Of a DNA stretch of 10,556 nucleotides, positions 1 to 6,034 are shown one piece after another. The notes beneath the pieces were generated by a model, which was not told where the DNA came from, made no database searches, and was given only the letters and a program-made list of their open reading frames with translations. The translations under genes were made by a program, and so were the position numbers. Origin of the DNA: JAIVJN01 sp036732565 (GTDB lineage Bacteria > Acidobacteriota > Vicinamibacteria > Vicinamibacterales > UBA2999); contig DAINCF010000238.1 of NCBI GenBank assembly GCA_036732565.1, positions 1-10,556 on the forward strand. The letters run 5' to 3'. The stretch's first letter is position 1. Each line of letters opens with the position of its first letter.

Positions 1-4
1 CCAG

Positions 5-32
5 GTAGGGGCGGCTCGCGAGCCGCCCCTAC
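5..32. repeat. Perfect 28-nt palindrome over the permease stop codon
   Basis: Positions 5-18 (GTAGGGGCGGCTCG) are the exact reverse complement of positions 19-32. The TAG stop of the minus-strand permease (29-31) lies inside the arm. There is no T-run on either side, so it does not look like a textbook intrinsic terminator. It could still form a very stable hairpin at the 3' end of the permease transcript and protect it or slow polymerase. The sequence style (GGGGCG...CGCCCC flanked by TA) resembles dispersed REP-like palindromes, but copy number cannot be judged from this window. Confidence 0.85.
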
Positions 33-2692
33 TCCGTCCGGAGTGCGATCAGCGGATCGACGGTAGTCGCGCGTCGTGCGGGACCGAGGCACGCGAGGGC
101 GCCGGCGACGAGGAAGGCGAGGCCGACCGCCCCCAGGATGAGCGGATCGGCTGGCGTCGTGTTGTAGAGATACGAGTTCAGCACCCGGCCCAGCCCGATG
201 GCCGCGACAATGCCCAGGACGAGGCCGATGGCCACGAGCATCAGCCCCTGGCCGAGGACCATTCGCAGCACCCCATGGCGCGTCGCGCCAAGCGCCATGC
301 GCACGCCGAACTCGCGCGTGCGCTGCGAGACCGACGTCGCGATGACGCCGGTGATGCCCGCCAGCGTGACGATCAGCGCCAGCGTCGCAAACACCGCGAG
401 GAGAGTGGCCGTCAGCCGAGGCGTGGCGAGGTGCTCGTCGCGCACCTGCTCCAACGTGCGCACGTTCTCGACCGTCTGATTCGGGTCCACCGCGCGCACC
501 GCCTCTCGCAGCGTGGTGGTGAGCGTCGTCGGGTCCGCTGTCGAGCGCACCAGCAGCCGACCTTGAAGGCCGAATGCCGACTGCGCGAGCGGGATGTAGA
601 GTTGCGCGACGGCTTCACGCGCCAGACCGAACTGTCGTACATCCCCGACGATGCCGACCACTGTCAGCCAGGTTGCGCCGCGATCGAGCGAGATGCGCGA
701 GCCGATGGGATCGGTGCCGTCCCAGTAGCGCGTCATCGACTGATTGATGAGCACGACCGCCTGCGCATCCTTCATGTCGAGCCGCGAGAACGTCCGGCCC
801 ATCAGCAAGGGAATCCCCAGCGTGTCGAAGTAACCGGTGCTGGCGATACGCAGGTCCGCTGAAGGCCGCCGATCCGGGTCGTCGGTCACCCGTCCCTCGA
901 TGTCGAAGCGCTGGGTGCCAGGGTTGGATACGGTCAGGGGCACCGCGTTCGTGATGGCGGCCGAGACGACGCCAGGCTGCCCCTCCAGCCGATCGAGAAC
1001 CGGCTCGTAGAGTCGACGCAGCGCGTCGATGTTGCCGTAGCGCGAGAAGTTGCCGTAGATCTCGGCCGAAAGCACGCGGTCGGCCTTGTAGCCTGGATCG
1101 ACCTGCTGCAATCGGTAGAAGCTCGCCAGCAACAGCCCGGCGCCGGCAAGCAGGACCACCGATACCGTCACCTGGGCGACGATCAGCGCGCTCTGCATCC
1201 GCCGACGCGCCGTGCCGTCCCCAGCTTGCAAGCTGCCCTGCTTGATCGCGTTGACGACGTTGCCCCGTGCCGTGATCGCCGGCAAGGTCCCGAAGATCAC
1301 GCCGGTGGTGACGGCGATGAGGAGCGTGAAGCCGAGCACGACCGGATCGATCGAGACCTCGCCCGTGCGCAGCGTGAACTGTCCCACAAACCGGGTGAGC
1401 AGATCGATGGTCAAGAACGCGAACGCGAGACCGACCGCGGCCCCGGCCGTCGCTGTCAACGTGCTCTCGGTCAACAGCTGCCGGAGCAACCGGCCCCGGC
1501 CGGCGCCAAGCGCCGTGCGCATGGCCAACTCGCGATCCCGCTGGAGCATCCGAGCAAGAGTCAGGTTGGCGACGTTCGCGCAGGCGAGCAACAGCACGAG
1601 CCCAGTGGTGCCGAGCAGAATCAGCAGCATCGGCCGGGCGTTGCTGGTCAGTGCTTCGCGAACGTCGATCGTCGTGCCGCGGAAGCCCGATGACGCGGGC
1701 CGGTAGACCCCCTGGTTGTCCTGGACGAAGCGCGAGGCGACGGTGCTCACGCTGGCTGCGGCCTGGTCCTGGCTCACGCCAGGCTTCAAGCGGCCGAACA
1801 CGTTCAGCAGCTGGAAGATACGCCGGTTCTGGTTGACGTTGCGCTCGGCGGCCGCGCGGAACGGGCACGCCGACACCGGCATGTAGACGTCGTTCTCCTG
1901 CGGGTAGTGCGGCACGTTCGGCAGCACGCCGACGACGCGGTGCGGGCGATCGTTCATCTCGAAGATCTGTCCGACGATGTTGCGATCGGCGCCGAACCGC
2001 TGCTGCCAATAGGTGTAGCTGAGGATCAGCACCGCTTCGGCCCCAACGCCGTCATCCTCCGCCACGAACGTGCGGCCGAGGATCGGCCTGATGCCGAGGA
2101 CGTCGAAGAAGTTGTGGGACACGACGCCGGTGTTGACGCGATCGGGCTCGCCGCGATTGAGCAGATCGAAGTTCATCTGGTGGAACTCGACCAGGCTCTC
2201 GAACGCGTCCGACTGCGCGCGGTAATCGAAGTACTCCTGAATCGAGACGCCCGTGTCCTGTTGTCCAGCGAGCGGCGCGGACTGACGAATCAGCACGAGG
2301 CGATCGCCGTCGACATACGGGAGCGGCTTGAGCAGGACGCCGTTGATGACGCTGAAGATGGCGGTGTTGGCGCCAATGCCGAGCCCGAGCGTCAGGATGG
2401 CGAGCAGCGCGAAGCCCGGGTTCTTCAAGAGCGTGCGGCCGCCGAAGCGGAGATCCTGCACGAGCTCTTCCATCCAGCGCACGCCGCGCGCATCGCGCGT
2501 GTCTTCCTTGTGCTTCTCCATGGGACCAAAGCTCCTCAGCGCCGCTATCCGCGCCACGTCGGGCGACATGCCACGACCGATGTTCTTCTGCGTTTCCATC
2601 TCGACATGGAAGCGAACCTCGGCGTGCATCGCTCGATCGAGCGATGCGCCGTGTCGAAGCGCACGCAGCCGACGGGTCAATCGTTCGAGCAC
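29..2692 (-). CDS. ADOP-type duplicated FtsX/MacB-like ABC permease
   Basis: An 887-residue inner-membrane permease with the layout of acidobacterial duplicated orphan permeases. A cytosolic N-terminal segment (1-90) is followed by two MacB-like halves. About eight membrane segments are visible, near 94-115, 355-378, 412-431, 451-471, 501-524, 762-786, 813-835 and 851-870. The large loops 120-350 and 530-755 would be periplasmic MacB-PCD domains. The two FtsX domains carry matching coupling-helix motifs: REL/AMRTALGAGRGRLLRQLL at about 388-407 and REFGVRMALGATRHGVLRMV at 793-812. The NPGF...LTLGLGIGANTAIFSV entry at 91-115 is typical. The start is GTG, 7 nt after the PadR stop, with GAGGG at the end of padR as a possible ribosome-binding site. 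No ATPase gene is present in the window, as expected for this 'orphan' class. The substrate is unknown. MacB, LolCDE and FtsEX relatives mostly do mechanotransmission or envelope export. Confidence 0.93.
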   Translation of the reverse strand: MLERLTRRLRALRHGASLDRAMHAEVRFHVEMETQKNIGRGMSPDVARIAALRSFGPMEKHKEDTRDARGVRWMEELVQDLRFGGRTLLKNPGFALLAILTLGLGIGANTAIFSVINGVLLKPLPYVDGDRLVLIRQSAPLAGQQDTGVSIQEYFDYRAQSDAFESLVEFHQMNFDLLNRGEPDRVNTGVVSHNFFDVLGIRPILGRTFVAEDDGVGAEAVLILSYTYWQQRFGADRNIVGQIFEMNDRPHRVVGVLPNVPHYPQENDVYMPVSACPFRAAAERNVNQNRRIFQLLNVFGRLKPGVSQDQAAASVSTVASRFVQDNQGVYRPASSGFRGTTIDVREALTSNARPMLLILLGTTGLVLLLACANVANLTLARMLQRDRELAMRTALGAGRGRLLRQLLTESTLTATAGAAVGLAFAFLTIDLLTRFVGQFTLRTGEVSIDPVVLGFTLLIAVTTGVIFGTLPAITARGNVVNAIKQGSLQAGDGTARRRMQSALIVAQVTVSVVLLAGAGLLLASFYRLQQVDPGYKADRVLSAEIYGNFSRYGNIDALRRLYEPVLDRLEGQPGVVSAAITNAVPLTVSNPGTQRFDIEGRVTDDPDRRPSADLRIASTGYFDTLGIPLLMGRTFSRLDMKDAQAVVLINQSMTRYWDGTDPIGSRISLDRGATWLTVVGIVGDVRQFGLAREAVAQLYIPLAQSAFGLQGRLLVRSTADPTTLTTTLREAVRAVDPNQTVENVRTLEQVRDEHLATPRLTATLLAVFATLALIVTLAGITGVIATSVSQRTREFGVRMALGATRHGVLRMVLGQGLMLVAIGLVLGIVAAIGLGRVLNSYLYNTTPADPLILGAVGLAFLVAGALACLGPARRATTVDPLIALRTE
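2626..2647. repeat. Perfect 22-nt palindrome inside the permease gene
   Basis: Positions 2626-2636 (GCATCGCTCGA) are the exact reverse complement of 2637-2647. The element lies within codons 16-23 of the permease, about 45-66 nt after its start. It could be an operator inside the PadR-permease operon, an mRNA hairpin near the ribosome entry site, or a chance product of GATCG-rich codons. No second copy was noticed in the window. Confidence 0.8.
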
Positions 2693-2699
2693 GGCGCTG

Positions 2700-3032
2700 T
2701 CATCCCTCGGCCGACAAGATCCGCTGTACGGCAGCAGTCATGCGTTCCCACTGCGCGGTTTCGTCGCGCAGCTGCCGCTGCCCTTGTTTGGTGAGCGTGT
2801 AGAACTTCGCTTGTCGGTTGTTCTCGGAGCTGCCCCACTCCGACGAGATCCATCCAGCGGTCTCGAGGCGCTGCAACGCCGGATACAACGAGCCTTGGTT
2901 GACCCGCAGCACGTCTTCGGAGATCTGCTGAATGCGCTGCGAGATGCCCCATCCGTGCATCGGGCCGAGCGCGAGCGTTTTGAGGACCAGGAGATCCAGC
3001 GTGCCTTGCAGAACGTCCAGTCGTGTCGCCAT
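2700..3032 (-). CDS. PadR-family transcriptional regulator (acidobacterial type)
   Basis: A 110-residue PadR winged-helix protein, short form without a long C-terminal dimerisation domain. It opens with LDVLQGTLDLLVLKTLALGP (5-24), followed by MHGWGI (25-30), the recognition helix QGSLYPALQRLE (46-57) and the wing with YTLTKQGQRQL (78-88). All of these are hallmarks of the family. PadR proteins usually repress neighbouring transporter or stress genes and are released by small ligands. The gene ends 7 nt before the ADOP permease, and this pairing is a known recurrent arrangement in Acidobacteria, so it very likely controls its own operon. The start is ATG at 3032. GAAGGA lies about 12 nt upstream, which is a weak ribosome-binding site. 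The ligand is unknown. Confidence 0.94.
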   Translation of the reverse strand: MATRLDVLQGTLDLLVLKTLALGPMHGWGISQRIQQISEDVLRVNQGSLYPALQRLETAGWISSEWGSSENNRQAKFYTLTKQGQRQLRDETAQWERMTAAVQRILSAEG

Positions 3033-3050
3033 ACGTCAAAAGCATCCTTC

Positions 3051-3112
3051 GGCTCGAGGCTCGAGACCTGAGACCCGAGGCTCGTCACGGAGCCACGAGA
3101 CCTGAGGCGTGG
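3051..3112. repeat. Degenerate short direct repeats between rhodanese and padR
   Basis: The 101-nt gap 3033-3133 holds a scrambled set of short direct repeats. CGAGACCTGAG occurs at 3062-3072 and 3096-3106, and GAGGCTCG at 3056-3063 and 3077-3084. GGCTC/GAGCC (3079-3083 and 3090-3094) could form a small hairpin. The padR promoter must lie within this gap or further upstream, but no convincing -35/-10 pair is visible. It looks like slipped-strand expansion of a CTGAG/CTCGAG-type unit and has no spacer structure. Confidence 0.6.
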
Positions 3113-3133
3113 AGCCTTGGGCCCGGTCGTCGC

Positions 3134-4057
3134 TCATCGACCTTTCACGGTGGGCAGCCCGCGGCGTCCCCAGTCCACGATCGAGCCGTCGTAGAGCCGC
3201 GCGTCGTAGCCGAGATGGCGCGCGACGAAGTAGACGACGCTGGCGCGCATGCCGACCATGCAGTACGACACCACGGGCTTGTCGCGAACGATCCCGATGG
3301 CGTCGAGCTTGGCGCGCAACTCGGGCGCAGGGAGAAAGCGGCCGCTGGCGTCCACCAACGTATTCCATGGCAGCTGCCGCGCGCCGGCGATGTGACCGGC
3401 GACGTGGACGCCGCCCATGCCGCCGTCCGAGCCGGTGAACTCAGGATCGGGCCGCACGTCGACGAGGTTGACTTGCGACGTCCCGACGCGTTGCTGCACG
3501 AAATCGGCGCCGGCCAGCCGATCGGGGTTCAGTCGCGCCGAGAACCGAGCGGTCGCTACGCGCTTCGTCTCTTCGGGACCGCGCGCCGTCGGCTGTCTGT
3601 CGGCCTTCCACGCGCGCAGGCCGCCATCCAGCAGCGCCACCCGCGGATGCCCCAGCACGTCGAGCGTGAAGAACAACCGCGCCGCCATCACGGTGCTGGT
3701 GCTATAGACGACAATGCGCGAGGCATCGGCCACGCCCACGGCCTCGAGGGTGCGATCGAGGGCGTCGACGGGAGGAAGCTCGGATCCCAGACCCCCACCG
3801 TCGACGGCGATGTCTGCATAGCGCACGAACCGCGCGCCGGGGATGTGCTCCCCCTCGAATGCGCCCTGGTCTTCCGCGACATGGAGGATCAGGAGGTCGG
3901 AAGCCTTGGCTTGCGCCGCCAGCTCGCTGACGGACATGAGCATCGACTCGCCGCTCTGCGCGGCAGTGACGGGTCCCGACGCCAGGGCGCCCAGGAGCGT
4001 CAAGCACCACCGTGCTCGGGTCAACGGACGCGCCGAAACGAAGTGTGTTGTCGACAT
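3134..4057 (-). CDS. Secreted two-domain rhodanese / sulfurtransferase
   Basis: A 307-residue tandem rhodanese protein of the thiosulfate/3-mercaptopyruvate sulfurtransferase type. The N-terminus has a basic region, a hydrophobic core (about 17-30) and an A-x-A-like site near 30-33, suggesting export to the periplasm. The first domain (about 40-155) ends in VYSTSTVMAARLFF, with Ser where an active domain has Cys, so it is probably non-catalytic. The second domain (about 175-300) has DVRPDPEFTG, HIAGA and the active loop C266-M-V-G-M-R, followed by LYDGS..DWG. The loop differs from CRKGVT (thiosulfate type) and CGSGVT (mercaptopyruvate type), so the sulfur donor cannot be assigned. The start is ATG at 4057, with no clear Shine-Dalgarno. 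A TTGACA box 32 nt upstream would place transcription start close to the ATG, so the mRNA may be leaderless. The gene lies 101 nt upstream of padR on the same strand and may or may not be co-transcribed. Confidence 0.9.
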   Translation of the reverse strand: MSTTHFVSARPLTRARWCLTLLGALASGPVTAAQSGESMLMSVSELAAQAKASDLLILHVAEDQGAFEGEHIPGARFVRYADIAVDGGGLGSELPPVDALDRTLEAVGVADASRIVVYSTSTVMAARLFFTLDVLGHPRVALLDGGLRAWKADRQPTARGPEETKRVATARFSARLNPDRLAGADFVQQRVGTSQVNLVDVRPDPEFTGSDGGMGGVHVAGHIAGARQLPWNTLVDASGRFLPAPELRAKLDAIGIVRDKPVVSYCMVGMRASVVYFVARHLGYDARLYDGSIVDWGRRGLPTVKGR

Positions 4058-4097
4058 CCGACAGAAGCATGGGGCTGCTCTTGTCGGATGTCAACAA
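4048..4097 (-). promoter_or_regulatory. Inverted repeat with TTGACA box over the rhodanese start
   Basis: Arm 4048-4063 (TTGTCGACATCCGACA) and arm 4082-4097 (TGTCGGATGTCAACAA) are inverted repeats matching at 15 of 16 positions, with an 18-nt loop. In minus-strand RNA the single mismatch becomes a G-U pair, so the stem is continuous. The right arm contains TTGACA on the minus strand (4094-4089). Seventeen nt further is CATGCT, a poor -10 match. The left arm contains the rhodanese ATG (4057-4055). It could be a dimeric operator overlapping the promoter, or a hairpin hiding the start codon. Confidence 0.6.
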
Positions 4098-4109
4098 GAA
4101 GATCGCCCT

Positions 4110-4124
4110 GCGACAATTTGTCGC
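4110..4124. promoter_or_regulatory. Palindrome GCGACAA-T-TTGTCGC in the divergent promoter region
   Basis: Seven-nt perfect arms flank one central base. It shares the TTGTC/GACAA core with the larger inverted repeat 13 nt away. GCGACAAT recurs at 4175-4182 just before the Smr gene start. Its position between divergent genes fits a regulator-binding site. No regulator is identified. Confidence 0.45.
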
Positions 4125-4187
4125 GGACCAAGCCTGGGGCGTGCGGGTTGACGAGTCTTGGAGACGACACCCGGGCGACAATGAGGC

Positions 4188-4637
4188 GTGACCAGCTACC
4201 AGCCGGGCGATCGCGTGCACGTCGCGCAGTTCGGCAAGGGCATCGTTCGCGAGGTGCGGAACAACGGCCGGTATCTCGTGGAGGTCAAGGGGCGCGCGAT
4301 GGAGGTATCCGGCACGCAGCTGTCGCCTCTGGATAGCACACGCGCGAGCCGTCCGTCACTGCCCGAGAGCGCCAGGCCAGATTCGCCCGCCGTGCCATCG
4401 GACGGTCGTGTCGTCACCTTGGATCTTCACGGCTACACGGTCGAAGACGCGCTCGACGCACTGGATAGGTGTCTGAGCGACGCGCTCCTCTCCGGTGCGT
4501 CGGAGGTCCGTGTGATTCATGGCAAGAGCGGCGGCCGCATCAAGGCTGCCGTCCATCGCCGGCTCAAGGAGCTTACGTCCGTGCGCAACGTCCGACTGGA
4601 CCCGCACAATGAGGGCGTGACGATCGTTTCGCTCTAA
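4188..4637 (+). CDS. Small KOW-like + Smr domain protein (MutS2 C-terminal-like)
   Basis: A 149-residue protein. Residues 4-48 (YQPGDRVHVAQFGKGIVREV onwards) resemble the KOW/SH3-like barrel that precedes the Smr domain in MutS2. A Pro/Ser-rich linker (50-72) follows, then an Smr domain (75-149) with LDLHG at 78-82 and HGKSGGRIK at 111-119. These are the two conserved Smr motifs linked to endonuclease or nucleic-acid-binding activity. The MutS ATPase core is absent, so this is a stand-alone tail module. Possible roles are nucleic-acid nicking or rescue of collided ribosomes (known for MutS2/SmrB relatives). The start is GTG at 4188. An in-frame TGA at 4182-4184 rules out any earlier start, and no Shine-Dalgarno is visible. 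It is transcribed divergently from the rhodanese and lies 52 nt upstream of the caspase-like gene. Confidence 0.88.
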   Translation: MTSYQPGDRVHVAQFGKGIVREVRNNGRYLVEVKGRAMEVSGTQLSPLDSTRASRPSLPESARPDSPAVPSDGRVVTLDLHGYTVEDALDALDRCLSDALLSGASEVRVIHGKSGGRIKAAVHRRLKELTSVRNVRLDPHNEGVTIVSL

Positions 4638-4654
4638 GAGTCAACCTTTCATTC

Positions 4655-4689
4655 AGGAGAATCCGCCGGACCCGTCCGTCGGATCGGGC
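4655..4689 (+). promoter_or_regulatory. Shine-Dalgarno separated from its start by a hairpin
   Basis: AGGAGA (4655-4660) is the only good ribosome-binding site before the GTG at 4690, but it lies 29 nt away. The gap holds an inverted repeat: ATCCGCCGGA (4661-4670), loop CCCG, TCCGTCGGAT (4675-4684), matching at 9 of 10 positions. Folding it leaves only CGGGC (5 nt) between the site and GTG, which is ideal spacing. There is no T-run, so it is unlikely to be a terminator for the Smr gene. Confidence 0.55.
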
Positions 4690-5181
4690 GTGAGCTGCAC
4701 GACCTCACGCATCTTCACGTTGACCGGCTGCATCTCGATCCAGAACGAGGACGATCGGAATTTCTTCCTGCGCAAGGTTCGACACGCGTATCCCGGCGCG
4801 TTTCGTCATCTCGGCAATCAGGCGGCGCTCGAGAACGTCGTGACCCGTCAGGAGCAGGACATCGTCTTGGTCGGACACGGCCGCCCGGGCATGCTGTTCA
4901 CCGCCAATGGCGACGAAATCGGCGGTCCTGATGACGTCATCGACTGGCGGTCGGACCTCAGCGCACTGAGAGGCATCCGTACGCTACGACTCGTGGGGTG
5001 TTGCACTGGCGCGGGTCGTGAAGGCGCCGTGTTGCTGAAGACGCTCGCACGCGTTATCCATGCGACGGTGGTGGCGCCGACCGGCTACGTGTATTTCGGA
5101 TGCCCTGAGGCGCGCGCTGACGTGGGCCTGTACCTCGAGGCAGGCACCGCCTGGCAAACGGCGACTCCTCACGACTCGTAG
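4690..5181 (+). CDS. Compact caspase-fold-like protein (CHAT/DUF4347-like), putative
   Basis: A 163-residue protein I do not recognise by name. It carries the pattern of a caspase-fold (clan CD) core. A strand leads into VLVGHGRPGML, with a candidate catalytic His63. Forty-one residues later TLRLVGCCTGAGREGAVLL holds candidate Cys104. This matches the His-Gly and Gly-Cys signatures of DUF4347 (LYGC...AG..G) and of CHAT (ACETG). It then continues ATVVAPTGYVYFG, as the next strand should. No signal peptide, membrane segment or extra domain is seen, so it would be an unusually small cytosolic stand-alone domain. The start is GTG at 4690 (see the hairpin-bridged ribosome-binding site). The frame is open further upstream, but no better start was found. 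It follows the Smr gene by 52 nt and ends convergently, overlapping the minus-strand gene by 13 nt. Peptidase activity is inference. A non-catalytic fold is possible. Confidence 0.7.
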   Translation: MSCTTSRIFTLTGCISIQNEDDRNFFLRKVRHAYPGAFRHLGNQAALENVVTRQEQDIVLVGHGRPGMLFTANGDEIGGPDDVIDWRSDLSALRGIRTLRLVGCCTGAGREGAVLLKTLARVIHATVVAPTGYVYFGCPEARADVGLYLEAGTAWQTATPHDS

Positions 5182-6023
5182 TAGAGGTGCGCCTTCCTGT
5201 CGCAGGTAAAGGGAAAGAACGCCGCAGGGACCAAGGCAGGAATCGGCGGATCCTCTGGAACATCACGAAGGTAGTCATAGAAGCGAGCGAACTCGACATC
5301 GTACACCGCGCTCTGCGCGAGCGCCGGACACAGGTTGGTGAAGCTGAGCGTCGGGCCGAAGGCTTTCGTGTTGATGCATATCTCACCGTGGGTACTGTTC
5401 AGGCCGTCCACGTGGAGCCGGACGCGAGCATCGGCATCCGCTTCGAGGGTCACCTCCACCACATCCGCCAATGGTGCGTCGATGCCGAGCAACCGATCAT
5501 TCAGGGGATCGTTGTCGTCGGCGTCGGATTCAGACACGAAGTTCACGGGACTCCTGAACAAGGCGAATGCCAAGCCCCTGCCCGTGTTCATCCGAATCGC
5601 TGCCGCGGTCAATCCGTTGGCCGTTGCTGTCAGGCCAGTCGGGTCGATTTGGCGTGTGAAGGCAATCGCCGGAACCGGAGCCGCCAGCTCGACCAGCGTG
5701 GTACCGCCCTCGCGGTCGAGCGTGAACGGTGAGTGGCCTTCGACCGCAATGTTGGCGCCTCTCAGCCGCCATGCGATGAGCTCGGCAAACCCCGCTCTGG
5801 CGTCCGACATCGCCCGAAAGCTCGGCTCGACGGTCGTTCGCGCATGGTCGACAGCCGCGCGGGGGACGGTGAGCAAGACCTCGTGCTCCTTGAACTGGCG
5901 TCGCGCAAGCGCACTAGTGGTCATGTTGGGAGCGAGGAAGGTGACCGTGCCACTACCCTGGCCGCTTCCGATAGGTTCCGCGACGAGGAAGCGACCGTAG
6001 AACCGAAGCGTGGCGTAGGGCAC
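5169..6023 (-). CDS. Protein of unknown function, last gene of the sigma/CHAT operon
   Basis: A 284-residue protein that I cannot assign to a family. It begins PYATLRFYGRFLVAEPIGSG and appears rich in beta strands, with no signal peptide or membrane segment. An acidic stretch, SESDADDNDPLND (residues 165-176), resembles short Ca2+-binding D-x-D-x-D loops. Three Cys residues (216, 232, 274) lie in the C-terminal third. The start is chosen at GTG 6023: it is 11 nt after the CHAT stop and is preceded by GGAGGT at 6032-6027. A longer reading from GTG 6107 would overlap the CHAT gene by 73 nt, lacks such a site and is less likely. The position suggests a partner, substrate or ligand-binding component of the TPR-CHAT protein. 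Its 3' end overlaps the convergent caspase-like gene. Confidence 0.82.
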   Translation of the reverse strand: MPYATLRFYGRFLVAEPIGSGQGSGTVTFLAPNMTTSALARRQFKEHEVLLTVPRAAVDHARTTVEPSFRAMSDARAGFAELIAWRLRGANIAVEGHSPFTLDREGGTTLVELAAPVPAIAFTRQIDPTGLTATANGLTAAAIRMNTGRGLAFALFRSPVNFVSESDADDNDPLNDRLLGIDAPLADVVEVTLEADADARVRLHVDGLNSTHGEICINTKAFGPTLSFTNLCPALAQSAVYDVEFARFYDYLRDVPEDPPIPALVPAAFFPFTCDRKAHLYYES

Positions 6024-6026
6024 AGG

Positions 6027-6032
6027 ACCTCC
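6027..6032 (-). promoter_or_regulatory. Ribosome-binding site GGAGGT that fixes the start at 6023
   Basis: On the minus strand the CHAT stop reads TAGACGGAGGTCCTGTG. GGAGGT lies in the 11-nt gap between the TAG (6037-6035) and the GTG (6023-6021). Spacing is 3-4 nt, slightly short but usable. This supports stop-to-start translational coupling between the CHAT gene and the downstream gene. Confidence 0.75.
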
Positions 6033-6034
6033 GT

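Noticed and set aside
615..2009. 464-codon minus-strand frame inside the permease gene
   Set aside because: It is an overlapping frame of the ADOP permease with Arg/Ala-rich composition and no recognisable motif.
3051..3112. Short repeats considered as a CRISPR remnant
   Set aside because: Repeat units are 8-11 nt, unevenly spaced and without distinct spacers; no cas genes are present.
4148..4182. TTGACG ... GACAAT as a promoter for the Smr gene
   Set aside because: The two boxes are about 23 nt apart, too far for a sigma-70 promoter, and no other -10 fits.
3023..4336. Long plus-strand open frame (437 codons) opposite padR, the rhodanese and the promoter region
   Set aside because: It lies antisense to genes with clear family motifs, has low-complexity Arg/Ala/Gly-rich content and shows no domain. 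Long antisense frames are expected in GC-rich DNA.
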